Positions 7,701-14,364 of a stretch of DNA of 15,042 nucleotides are shown here, in pieces. Origin of the DNA: GCA-2862585 sp965661345 (GTDB taxonomy: Bacteria; Bacteroidota; Bacteroidia; Flavobacteriales; UBA7312); NCBI GenBank assembly GCA_965661345.1, contig CBFIDK010000022.1:1-15042 (forward strand). Direction: 5' to 3'. Position numbers and translations under genes: made by a program. Below the pieces are notes generated by a model. It made no database searches and was not told the origin of the DNA. It was given only the letters and a program-made list of their open reading frames with translations. Position 1 is the first letter of the stretch. The number at the start of each line of letters is the position of its first letter.

Positions 7701-9157
7701 TGATCATCCGAATAAGGCGATATTTTCTTGAAATCGTTTATGAAAAATTTATTCTTTACTCCATATTTTTCGTTAAATTCTTTGATAACAAGCAATGGGT
7801 GTTTGGCATCAATTCCCATTAGGTTATCAAATCGCCTAGCGGTGTAGTATTTTGAAGACTCAAAAAAAGCGGGTTGATTATCATTTCCAGCAATAGTTCC
7901 AAACGTAATCGTATCGTCATCGATTTTCCATTCTAGTTTTTGAAATTTCATTTCTAGATTATGAAAAGTATTTACGTAAGGAGATGAAGAAACGCCCTCG
8001 TCATCAGAAATTAAATCCAAACGGCGCTCATCTTGGTCATAAATTAAGCTCAATCCTGGATGTATTATAGAATCATTAGCGAAAAGTATTTTTACAGAAG
8101 CATTAGAACCCAAAACTCTTTTGCCTACAATAGCAATTCTTTCAGTAGAAACGCGTACAAATTGAGCACCATTTCTGTAGAAAATGAGACTTGCTAACTG
8201 GCCATTTCCACCAGTTGAAACGAAACGGTTTCCATAAAGAGAATACCCACCTTGAAAGTCAACATCTTCTATTAAATCTGAGAGAATTATGTTTTTATCA
8301 TAGGAATCAAACTTGGGATAACTGACTTTCTCATCACTTTTGTTTCGATTGATAAGTTTATCTTCTAATGTTCCATAAATAACTTTTTCACCAAAAATGT
8401 TATAGTTATAAAACTTTACGGAATCAGCTACAAAATTAGGCGTTTTGAAAGCTATGCTATAATCTGATAATTCAGCATAAACTTCCGTTAAATTAAAACC
8501 TGCTTTTTTCCAGTCAACCATACCGTTTTGTCCTTTCCACCTGCCAGACATTGGGTAAAAAACCCCTTGTGTTTGGCTTATTCGTAAGGTGTCTCCCCTA
8601 GCGATGCAAAATAAATCAATAGGTTGTCTGAAATTTATTTCAGGAACACTATCCGTTAAAGAAAATGAAAACGCCATTTTTGACGGGTACCAACTCAATG
8701 AGCGGTTTTTGAATAATACATTTTCGGTAAATAAATCGTTAGTGTACTTGAAAAACTTTAATTGTCTAGAGGTAGGTTCATTATCTATCAGATAAGCCAC
8801 AATACTATACCAGTTACTGAATTGAGTATTAAAGTCTGTGTAAGAGGAAAAAGATAAAACTGCGGAAAGAAGTGCTTCAAAATGAGACGAACGCTTTCTT
8901 GCTTTCAGCATTTTATTTGAAATATCTACTAAAATCTCCTTTTTATCAGTAGAAAAAGTGCTTCCATTCCAAAGCTTTGTAAGCTTCTTCATCATCTTTT
9001 TAGTATCTTCAGATGCTGAACCAGAAAGCATAAAAGTGTTAAGTTCTTCTATGTAGACAGAGTGTTCCTTTGAAAATTCTTTTAAACGCTTGTTTGATTG
9101 TGCATAAACTATACTTGAAAGAATTACAAATGTCAATAGAATAGATATTTTTTTCAT
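4730..9157 (-). CDS. Giant exported beta-rich protein of unknown function (1475 aa)
   Basis: I do not recognise a named family. The product begins with a signal peptide (residues 1-20, ending IVYAQ), so it should reach the periplasm or outer membrane. Residues ~21-160 are rich in Lys, Glu and Leu and look helical. The rest, about 1300 residues, is dense in alternating polar/hydrophobic strands and aromatic residues. Early motifs include GVFYPMSGRWKGQNG (198-212) and a following VADSVKFYN strand (243-251). Two stretches starting at 778 and 869 align over about 43 residues and share SGLxGSG, and a looser GDGEF unit occurs near 1248. The strand-rich build recalls OstA/LptA or AsmA-like envelope proteins, but that is only an impression. 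The C-terminus (NFKKRFFR) does not look like a typical type IX secretion signal domain. It starts 2 bases after the prmA stop and precedes plsY, so it is probably expressed with housekeeping genes. That suggests a general envelope role rather than an accessory one. Confidence 0.85.
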   Translation of the reverse strand: MKKISILLTFVILSSIVYAQSNKRLKEFSKEHSVYIEELNTFMLSGSASEDTKKMMKKLTKLWNGSTFSTDKKEILVDISNKMLKARKRSSHFEALLSAVLSFSSYTDFNTQFSNWYSIVAYLIDNEPTSRQLKFFKYTNDLFTENVLFKNRSLSWYPSKMAFSFSLTDSVPEINFRQPIDLFCIARGDTLRISQTQGVFYPMSGRWKGQNGMVDWKKAGFNLTEVYAELSDYSIAFKTPNFVADSVKFYNYNIFGEKVIYGTLEDKLINRNKSDEKVSYPKFDSYDKNIILSDLIEDVDFQGGYSLYGNRFVSTGGNGQLASLIFYRNGAQFVRVSTERIAIVGKRVLGSNASVKILFANDSIIHPGLSLIYDQDERRLDLISDDEGVSSSPYVNTFHNLEMKFQKLEWKIDDDTITFGTIAGNDNQPAFFESSKYYTARRFDNLMGIDAKHPLLVIKEFNEKYGVKNKFFINDFKKISPYSDDQDIRFLMNLARQGFLIYDSNLGTVEVKDNVERYILARSEKVDHDVISFISTKPENNANAILDLNTMNLDVFGINKINLSEVRDVVALPSDKKIVVKENLNFTMEGRLIAGSGGRFRIKSDDITFNYEDFRMYFKDATTEIWIPNNQDKRDEKGELILEPLHSEITISNGELLVDTSINKSGIWKEDYPQYPIIRSYDRSKVYYDQDEIFAGVYARDRFYFDIDPFEIDSLDSYDRSSLSFPGEMYTADIFPSFRQELGVQKDNALGFNINIPDGGYPLYVDKGKFLGENSLSLDKSGLRGSGTFEYLSSTTKSDDYIFFPDSMNTHANTFEIARTSGELGVPQASGNVVYEHWMPYEDVLNVRKKTEDFVLYSAKASLDGQFFLRPSGLSGSGKVALDESELVSKLYYFNLEEFSSDTADFVLHRSDDFEAIAFESVNLQTKINLTERTGTFQSNGTGSFVSFPENQYICYIDELKWYMDKSLVELGVSDGGLGSRFVSVHPEQDSLSFVSRKASYSLKDYIIQAKEVDEIQVADAAIYPADGEVTVETGSIMRTFNNASLLVNRDERYHELFDATIDVIGGKSYVGRASVNYKGRGVEEQLIRFDTLYVDSTYQSIGLGEISPEREFKFNPQFSYKGSVRMEGSQKEFYYDGSFQVQHECYLVNDGWVKFNDYVGVDEIKLPIGDNVLDEQGKNLYVGPIMSEDRIYPAFLSTLEQETDIVMMPINGYLSYNASRSLFIVEDKKDSLSSRFTMTNEGCIMKGDGEFNLGLDLGRVDINTTGNFNFNAVENTFKTTCMLSLDFYMSSKAMDFMGNDLYNDPMADELEMREDFYIPNFKRILNDEDLAFEYEMYGQFEKLPSQLVKTLNFYEVTLEWDQENSSLMSKRMLGLGNINDFQINKLYKGRLELNNDYSGDLFNVYLETDIGEWYFFNYSNDVLLSRSSIEEFNIEIMEVKTQQKKLPAGKGETPYQYDLSSETDVDNFKKRFFR

Positions 9158-9159
9158 AA

Positions 9160-9984
9160 TTATATAGATTTTCTAAAAGTTGATATTACCCAATCCTTAA
9201 TGCAAAAATGTTGTATGTAATCTAAGTTATTTTTTGAAGCTTGTTCTTTGATTAAATCCAAATCACTTTGATAAAACCCGCTAAATAAAATTAATCCATT
9301 ACGCTTTAAATGAGTCGAATATATACTCATGTCAGATAGTAAAATATTTCGATTTATATTGGCTAAAATAACCTCAAAATTACCTTCTATTTTCTCACTT
9401 CCACCAAAGAATACATCAATTTGTTCACAGTCGTTTTTTTGAGTGTTTTCAATAGCATTTTTGAAGGCCCATTCTTCAATATCAATTGCCTGAATACTAT
9501 TGGCACCTAACTTCTCTGCCAAGATAGCCAATACAGCAGTGCCACAACCCATGTCTAACACTTTTTTACCTTCAAAATCAATATACCTCATGGCTCTTAT
9601 CATCCCTTCAGTAGTTGAATGATGACCAGTCCCAAAAGACATTTTAGGGGTAATGATAATCTCGTTTTCAACTTCTATTGAATCATGAAAATCGGCTCTA
9701 ATTCCACAAAAATCATCAATGATGATAGGCTCAAAACTTGACTCCCATTTAGAGTTCCAATTTTCTTGTTTAACCGTTTCATTTGTAAATGAAATGGGAC
9801 AGTCTAGCTTCTCACAGATTTGCTGAATATGTGCCTTATCAAAATCATTTTCAAGTATATAGCCAATAATGCCATCTGATGTTTCTTCAAAACTTTCAAA
9901 ATTAAGTTCCGATAAATATGCAATAAGAATTTCTGACCACGGCTCTAGTGGTTGAAAAGCAAATATGACTTTAGTGTAATTCAT
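9160..9984 (-). CDS. prmA: Ribosomal protein L11 methyltransferase
   Basis: PrmA methylates ribosomal protein L11 using S-adenosylmethionine in the cytoplasm. The 274-residue length fits. The family motif PKMSFGTGHHSTT is at 113-125, the SAM-binding motif I LDMGCGT at 143-149, the acidic motif AIDIEEWA at 166-173, and the ANINRN motif at 208-213. An ENWNSKW sequence (74-80) marks the end of the N-terminal substrate-recognition domain. Its ATG shares one base with the tpiA stop (TAATG at 9982-9986), indicating translational coupling. Confidence 0.96.
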   Translation of the reverse strand: MNYTKVIFAFQPLEPWSEILIAYLSELNFESFEETSDGIIGYILENDFDKAHIQQICEKLDCPISFTNETVKQENWNSKWESSFEPIIIDDFCGIRADFHDSIEVENEIIITPKMSFGTGHHSTTEGMIRAMRYIDFEGKKVLDMGCGTAVLAILAEKLGANSIQAIDIEEWAFKNAIENTQKNDCEQIDVFFGGSEKIEGNFEVILANINRNILLSDMSIYSTHLKRNGLILFSGFYQSDLDLIKEQASKNNLDYIQHFCIKDWVISTFRKSI

Positions 9985-10736
9985 TAAATGGAATCTATGA
10001 TTTTTATAAAGTCAGATGGATCTAAAGACGCTCCTCCAATTAACCCCCCATCGACATCTTCTTTTGAAAATAATTCTTCTGCGTTCGATGGTTTGCAACT
10101 ACCTCCGTATAAAATGGATACGTTTTCCGAAACAGATTTACCGTATTTATCTTCAAAAATAGAACGGATATAAGCATGCATTTCTTGCACTTGATCAGAT
10201 GAAGCTGTTACACCTGTCCCAATAGCCCAAACTGGCTCGTAAGCAATAATAACTGAAGCCATCTGCTCAGAAGACAAATGAAATAAAGCTTCTGATAATT
10301 GCCTTTTTACAAGCTCAAAATGACTGTTAGATTCTCTTTCTTCCAATTGCTCTCCACAACAATATATAACTGTCAAACCATCAGATAAACACCTGTCAAC
10401 TTTAGCAGCTAAATCTGTATTATTTTCAGCATGGTAAGCTCTTCTTTCAGAATGTCCAAGAATAACATATTGAGCACCAGTAGAGGCAATCATAGAGGAT
10501 GATATTTCGCCAGTAAAAGCACCGCTTTCTTTAGCACTACAATCCTGAGCGCTAACAGCATACAAACCATCTGAGGCATGTGCCATTCTTTCTAAATGAG
10601 TAAAAGGAACACCAAGGATTACTATTGCTTCACTATTTGAAGATTTTATGTTTTGTTTTAAATCGTCAGAAAAAGATAATCCCTCATCAAGTTTTTTATT
10701 CATTTTCCAATTTCCAGCTACTATTTTTTTTCTCAT
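9984..10736 (-). CDS. tpiA: Triosephosphate isomerase
   Basis: This enzyme interconverts dihydroxyacetone phosphate and glyceraldehyde 3-phosphate in glycolysis and gluconeogenesis. All catalytic residues are present in a normal 250-residue chain: Asn9 and Lys11 in AGNWKMNK, His95 in ILGHSERR, and Glu167 in AYEPVWAIGTG, which also carries flexible loop 6. The phosphate-binding segment is YGGSCKPSNA (210-219), with Cys where Val is common. It sits one base after the ABC permease start region and overlaps prmA by one base. Its product chemistry links loosely to PlsY, since glycerol 3-phosphate derives from dihydroxyacetone phosphate. Confidence 0.98.
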   Translation of the reverse strand: MRKKIVAGNWKMNKKLDEGLSFSDDLKQNIKSSNSEAIVILGVPFTHLERMAHASDGLYAVSAQDCSAKESGAFTGEISSSMIASTGAQYVILGHSERRAYHAENNTDLAAKVDRCLSDGLTVIYCCGEQLEERESNSHFELVKRQLSEALFHLSSEQMASVIIAYEPVWAIGTGVTASSDQVQEMHAYIRSIFEDKYGKSVSENVSILYGGSCKPSNAEELFSKEDVDGGLIGGASLDPSDFIKIIDSI

Positions 10737-10737
10737 T

Positions 10738-11814
10738 CTAATTCATTTTAATTCTAGGATCTAAGGCTGCATAAATTAAATCTACTAGAATATTAATACT
10801 TATAAACATTATTGCAATGGTTAAAACACTGCCCATTACTACAGGTAAATCGAGCTGATTTAAAGCATCAACTATTTCTTTTCCTAGCCCATTCCAAGCA
10901 AAGATATATTCCACAAAAACTGCTCCGGCAAGAAGACTTGCAAACCAACCGGATACAGCCGTTATGACTGGGTTTAGAGAGTTTTTTAGAACATGTTTAC
11001 TCAATACTCTATTAAATCCAAGTCCTTTTGCTATGGCTGTTCTGACGAAGTCCTTGGATAATGTTTCCAAGAACGAGGCTCTTGTCAATTGAATTATTAC
11101 TGCTAAAGGACGAATACCAAGTGTTATGGCTGGTAAAATTAAATTTGATAACGTTAGATATTCGCCTCTTCCGTAATCGTCAACAGAATACAAACTACCA
11201 GTCATATTTAAGTAAGTAAAATCGTGAAAAACAAAGCCGAAAATCCAAGCAATTAATATCGCCGAAAAGAACGATGGTATTGACATTCCAAAAACTCCAA
11301 AAAGTAGAGCTAATTTATCTATCCAACTGTCTTTGAAAATGGCAGCTATAATTCCAATAAATAATCCTATGGCAATGGCTATTAAAATAGAACTTACTGC
11401 TAAAACTATGGTATTTGGTAAGGTGTCTGCAATGATTGAACTAACCGATTTTCCTGACTTTTTAAAGGAAGTTCTTAGGTAAGGGTATTTTATTACTAAG
11501 TCGTAGTTTGCTAATGTGAAAAAAGTAAAATAGGAATATTCTTTCGACTCTAAATTGGTATATGATGAAGACGTTTTAGAATGTAAAGATAAAGGCGATA
11601 AATCGTTCAGATACAAAAGGTATTGTTCAGGATAAGATTTGTCAAAAGCATACTTTGCTCGAATATTTTGAAGTTGCTGTGCATCTTCTCTCTGATCTAG
11701 CATCATTCGTGCTGGATCACCTGGTAAAATATTGAACAGAAAGAACACTACACTGACCACACCAAACATGACCAGAAAACCGTAAGCTAACCGTTTTGTT
11801 ATAAAATGTAACAA
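10738..11814 (-). CDS. DppB/OppB-type ABC transporter permease
   Basis: This 358-residue inner-membrane protein matches the first permease subunit of peptide/nickel-type ABC importers. The N-terminus ITKRLAYGFLVMFGVVSVVF, followed by NILPGDPARMM (residues 28-38), is the family signature. The EAA loop that contacts the ATPase is at ~258-285 (AIAKGLG then KNSLNPVITA), and the end LVDLIYAALDPRIKM is typical. The span between PGDP and the second membrane helix (residues ~45-130) is a long soluble segment. No partner permease (DppC), ATPase or substrate-binding protein is in the window, so the transporter must be completed from elsewhere. The substrate is probably peptides, but this is inferred from family only. 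It lies one base from both neighbours in the operon. Confidence 0.92.
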   Translation of the reverse strand: MLHFITKRLAYGFLVMFGVVSVVFFLFNILPGDPARMMLDQREDAQQLQNIRAKYAFDKSYPEQYLLYLNDLSPLSLHSKTSSSYTNLESKEYSYFTFFTLANYDLVIKYPYLRTSFKKSGKSVSSIIADTLPNTIVLAVSSILIAIAIGLFIGIIAAIFKDSWIDKLALLFGVFGMSIPSFFSAILIAWIFGFVFHDFTYLNMTGSLYSVDDYGRGEYLTLSNLILPAITLGIRPLAVIIQLTRASFLETLSKDFVRTAIAKGLGFNRVLSKHVLKNSLNPVITAVSGWFASLLAGAVFVEYIFAWNGLGKEIVDALNQLDLPVVMGSVLTIAIMFISINILVDLIYAALDPRIKMN

Positions 11815-11815
11815 T

Positions 11816-12946
11816 CTAAAATAGATTTTCTAAATCCTGCATATGAGGAAAATCGTTGTGATGCCACTTACCTTTAATTGTTCCACTCTGGAGCAACATT
11901 AAACCAGGATTCGAACGAACCATAGTTTTTAAAGTAGTTTCATCTGTAAAGTAAAAATTATACTCGATGTTATTTGCTTCTTTAAACGCTAAAATATTTT
12001 CATCACTAGATGCACACAAAGCATAAAACGAAATTCCCTTAGCTAGACATTCTTGGTAAAAGGCATTTATCTCATCCTGCTTTGAAGACGACGTTTTTTC
12101 GATATTGTAACACACTAGTAAAAATGCATTTTCTTCATCTAAAACAGAATAGGTGTAATCCACACCATCTTTAGAGATTGAAAAATCGTGTATTGGTGGC
12201 TCGTAGCCTTCTTGTAAAACAATTGATTTGTCAGTCGCTTCAATGAAGTCAAATTGCTCCCATTTATCTTGATAGTCTGAGGAAAGCATTTCAGAAGTTT
12301 CTCCAGTGCTTTTATCTTTTACAATGTATATAACCGCCTCTTCTGTACATGGTAAACCAAGCTCATCACAAGTTTTCATGCCTTCAGTAATGTTATTTCC
12401 AACAGCATAAGGTCTGAAATCTTCAATCGGTAGGTGCCTGTAAGTGTGAATTACAAATGCAAAGCAAAAGAAAGTGACTATACCCATCAACATATTTTCT
12501 TTCTTCTGTGTAAAAAGAGGTTTGATGTATTTTTCTCCTAGAAATAAGAATCCGATTAAAACGATCAGAATTACATCTTTTCCGAAAGACTCCCAGGGTG
12601 TTAGCTTAACAGCATCTCCAAAACAACCACAATCTGTTACCTTATTGAAGTATGCTGAATAAAAGGTTAGAAAGGTAAAAAATACGGTCATGGCCATTAA
12701 TGACCAATTAGCAAATTTTGGTCTAGAGCCTATCAATACCATTACTCCCAAAATGACTTCCACTATACACAAACCAGCTGCCATGACTAATGCCAATGGA
12801 ATTAAAAATTCTAGATTCAGAACATCGGCAGAAAAATATTCTTCCAACTTATACGAAAAACCTACAGTATCATTAGCTTTTATTAGACCTGAGACTATAA
12901 ATAAAACACCAACTATTAGTCGAGATAGAAATGTTAAATACTTCAT
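11816..12946 (-). CDS. DoxX/MauE-type membrane protein with C-terminal thioredoxin-like region (BT_3928-like)
   Basis: The 376-residue product has an N-terminal DoxX/MauE-like membrane domain with helices near 5-22, 46-72, 80-98, 124-137 and 151-168. The redox-type motif DCGCFGD (Cys106, Cys108) lies between helices, and a pair Cys193/Cys200 (CDELGLPC) follows the last helix. The C-terminal part (~262-376) reads like a degenerate thioredoxin/TlpA fold: the strand AFLLVCYNIEKTS occupies the place where a CxxC would normally follow, and none is present. The architecture and its place next to DUF1599 and tpiA match the Bacteroidota 'BT_3928 family'. Its function is not established; involvement in envelope thiol redox or quinone chemistry is an inference from DoxX/MauE relatives. 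Confidence 0.88.
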   Translation of the reverse strand: MKYLTFLSRLIVGVLFIVSGLIKANDTVGFSYKLEEYFSADVLNLEFLIPLALVMAAGLCIVEVILGVMVLIGSRPKFANWSLMAMTVFFTFLTFYSAYFNKVTDCGCFGDAVKLTPWESFGKDVILIVLIGFLFLGEKYIKPLFTQKKENMLMGIVTFFCFAFVIHTYRHLPIEDFRPYAVGNNITEGMKTCDELGLPCTEEAVIYIVKDKSTGETSEMLSSDYQDKWEQFDFIEATDKSIVLQEGYEPPIHDFSISKDGVDYTYSVLDEENAFLLVCYNIEKTSSSKQDEINAFYQECLAKGISFYALCASSDENILAFKEANNIEYNFYFTDETTLKTMVRSNPGLMLLQSGTIKGKWHHNDFPHMQDLENLF

Positions 12947-12947
12947 T

Positions 12948-13481
12948 TTAGTTTAATTTTATTAGTGCGAAAATTGAATAATTAATCATGTCAAAATAGT
13001 TGGCATCAATTCCTTCAGAAATAAGGGTTTTACCTTCGTTATCTTCTATTTGCTTCACTCTTAGTAGTTTTTGCAATATAAGATCGGTCAGAGAACTTAC
13101 CCTCATGTCTCGCCATGCCTCACCATAATCATGATTTTTTGACTGCATTAAATCATTGGATTCTTTATAAAATCTTTCATAAAGACTTTGAACCTCTTCA
13201 CTTTCCATATCTGGTTGTTCTGCAACCCCTTTCTCCAATTGAATAAGGGCGATAATGGAATAATTTACGATGCCTATAAATTCGTTTCTAATGTCCTCTC
13301 CTACTTTTTGTGACCCTTTCATCTCAATACTTCTAATGCGTTGTGCTTTGATGAAAATTTGGTCGGTTAATGAAGGTAAGCGAAGAATACGCCATGCACA
13401 TCCATAGTCTTTCATTTTTTTGATGAAAATATCCTTACATTTGGCAAACGCCACATCGTACTCTTGAATGGTTTGTTCCAT
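12948..13481 (-). CDS. DUF1599 domain protein, internally duplicated
   Basis: This 177-residue soluble, mostly helical protein belongs to the DUF1599 family (PF07659), whose biochemical role is unsettled; a link to nucleotide modification has been proposed. It holds two copies of the same unit about 93 residues apart. Copy 1 has KDYGCAWR (24-31), LPSLTD (35-40), IRSIE and IVNYSIIALIQL. Copy 2 has HDYGEAWR (117-124), VSSLTD (128-133), VKQIE and MINYSIFALIKL. It is the first gene of the long minus-strand operon and starts 22 bases from the divergent folP start. No clear promoter for it was found; any promoter must lie within folP coding sequence. Confidence 0.9.
   Translation of the reverse strand: MEQTIQEYDVAFAKCKDIFIKKMKDYGCAWRILRLPSLTDQIFIKAQRIRSIEMKGSQKVGEDIRNEFIGIVNYSIIALIQLEKGVAEQPDMESEEVQSLYERFYKESNDLMQSKNHDYGEAWRDMRVSSLTDLILQKLLRVKQIEDNEGKTLISEGIDANYFDMINYSIFALIKLN
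13410..13443 (+). promoter_or_regulatory. Candidate promoter for folP-cdaA inside the DUF1599 gene
   Basis: TACATTTG at 13436-13443 is an exact TAnnTTTG -7 element, 60 bases upstream of the folP ATG. The best -33 candidate is TTTC (13410-13413) at 22-base spacing, one mismatch from TTTG; the exact TTTG at 13419-13422 is too close. The position fits a promoter that must overlap the DUF1599 coding region because only 22 bases separate the two genes. Confidence 0.4.
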
Positions 13482-13503
13482 GCGTTAAATCAGTCATTTT
13501 ATA

Positions 13504-14364
13504 ATGAATAAAAATAAAAAATTTAATACATCAATAACGTTAGATGGTAGAGCAAAATTGCTCGATTTATCAACACCATTAGTCATGGGTATTTTGAACC
13601 TAACGGATGACTCATTTTTTGATGGTGGAAAACATAATTCTGAAAAAAATGCACTCAAGCAAACTGAAAAATTGCTTGAAGAGGGAGCAAGCATTATTGA
13701 TATCGGCGCTTACTCTTCGAGGCCTAACGCTAGACATATTTCTCAAGATGAAGAATGGCAAAGACTGGAGAAAAATCTAAAAAATATTAACAACGAATTT
13801 CCTTCTGCCATCCTATCCATTGATACCTTTCGATCAGAAATTGCAAAACGTTCATTTGAAGCCGGAGGCAATATAATTAACGACATTTCAGCTGGCGAAC
13901 TTGATAGTAATATGTTCGACACAATTGCTCAATTACAGGTTCCTTACATTATAATGCACATGAAGGGAACGCCACAGAATATGCAAAACAACCCTCAATA
14001 CGATGCTATTGAAAAAGAGGTGAAGAATTATTTTAAAGAAAAAATAACTCTTTTAAAGCAAAAAGGGGTAACTGATATTATCATTGATCCTGGATTTGGA
14101 TTTGGAAAAACTGTAGAGCACAATTACCAACTATTAAACCGTTTAGGGGAATTGCACTCCTTAGGTTTACCAATACTCGCTGGAGTATCAAGAAAATCTA
14201 TGGTTTATAAACCTTTAGAAACTGACGCTGAACATGCACTGAATGGCACGACTGTAATTCATACTATCTGCTTAAAAAAAGGCGTATCTATACTAAGGAC
14301 CCACGACCCTAAGGAAGCAATGGAATGTGTAAAATTAACTAACTTCGCCAAAACGAATATGTAA
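13504..14364 (+). CDS. folP: Dihydropteroate synthase
   Basis: FolP condenses 6-hydroxymethyl-dihydropterin diphosphate with p-aminobenzoate in folate synthesis and is the sulfonamide target. The 286-residue barrel shows the pterin-pocket motifs SIDTFRSE, NIINDISAG, HMKGTPQNMQ, IIDPGFGFGKT, AGVSRKS and the final RTHD phosphate-site motif. Two loops differ from the usual form. Loop 1 reads NLTDDSFFDGG (32-42), where NVTPDSFSDGG is typical, so the conserved Pro is Asp35. Loop 2 reads GAYSSRPNAR (68-77), with Asn75 where Gly usually follows RP. The ATG at 13504 leaves a normal N-terminus before VMGILN. Its TAA overlaps the cdaA ATG by one base (TAATG), a pairing common in Bacteroidota. Confidence 0.96.
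   Translation: MNKNKKFNTSITLDGRAKLLDLSTPLVMGILNLTDDSFFDGGKHNSEKNALKQTEKLLEEGASIIDIGAYSSRPNARHISQDEEWQRLEKNLKNINNEFPSAILSIDTFRSEIAKRSFEAGGNIINDISAGELDSNMFDTIAQLQVPYIIMHMKGTPQNMQNNPQYDAIEKEVKNYFKEKITLLKQKGVTDIIIDPGFGFGKTVEHNYQLLNRLGELHSLGLPILAGVSRKSMVYKPLETDAEHALNGTTVIHTICLKKGVSILRTHDPKEAMECVKLTNFAKTNM

Noticed and set aside
9777..9794. Perfect inverted repeat TTTCATTT-GT-AAATGAAA inside prmA
   Set aside because: It falls in ordinary coding sequence (residues ~64-70), is AT-rich, and one such palindrome is expected by chance in a window of this size.
13494..13694. Minus-strand ORF of 66 codons antisense to folP
   Set aside because: It is the shadow of folP, which has full family motifs in the plus frame.
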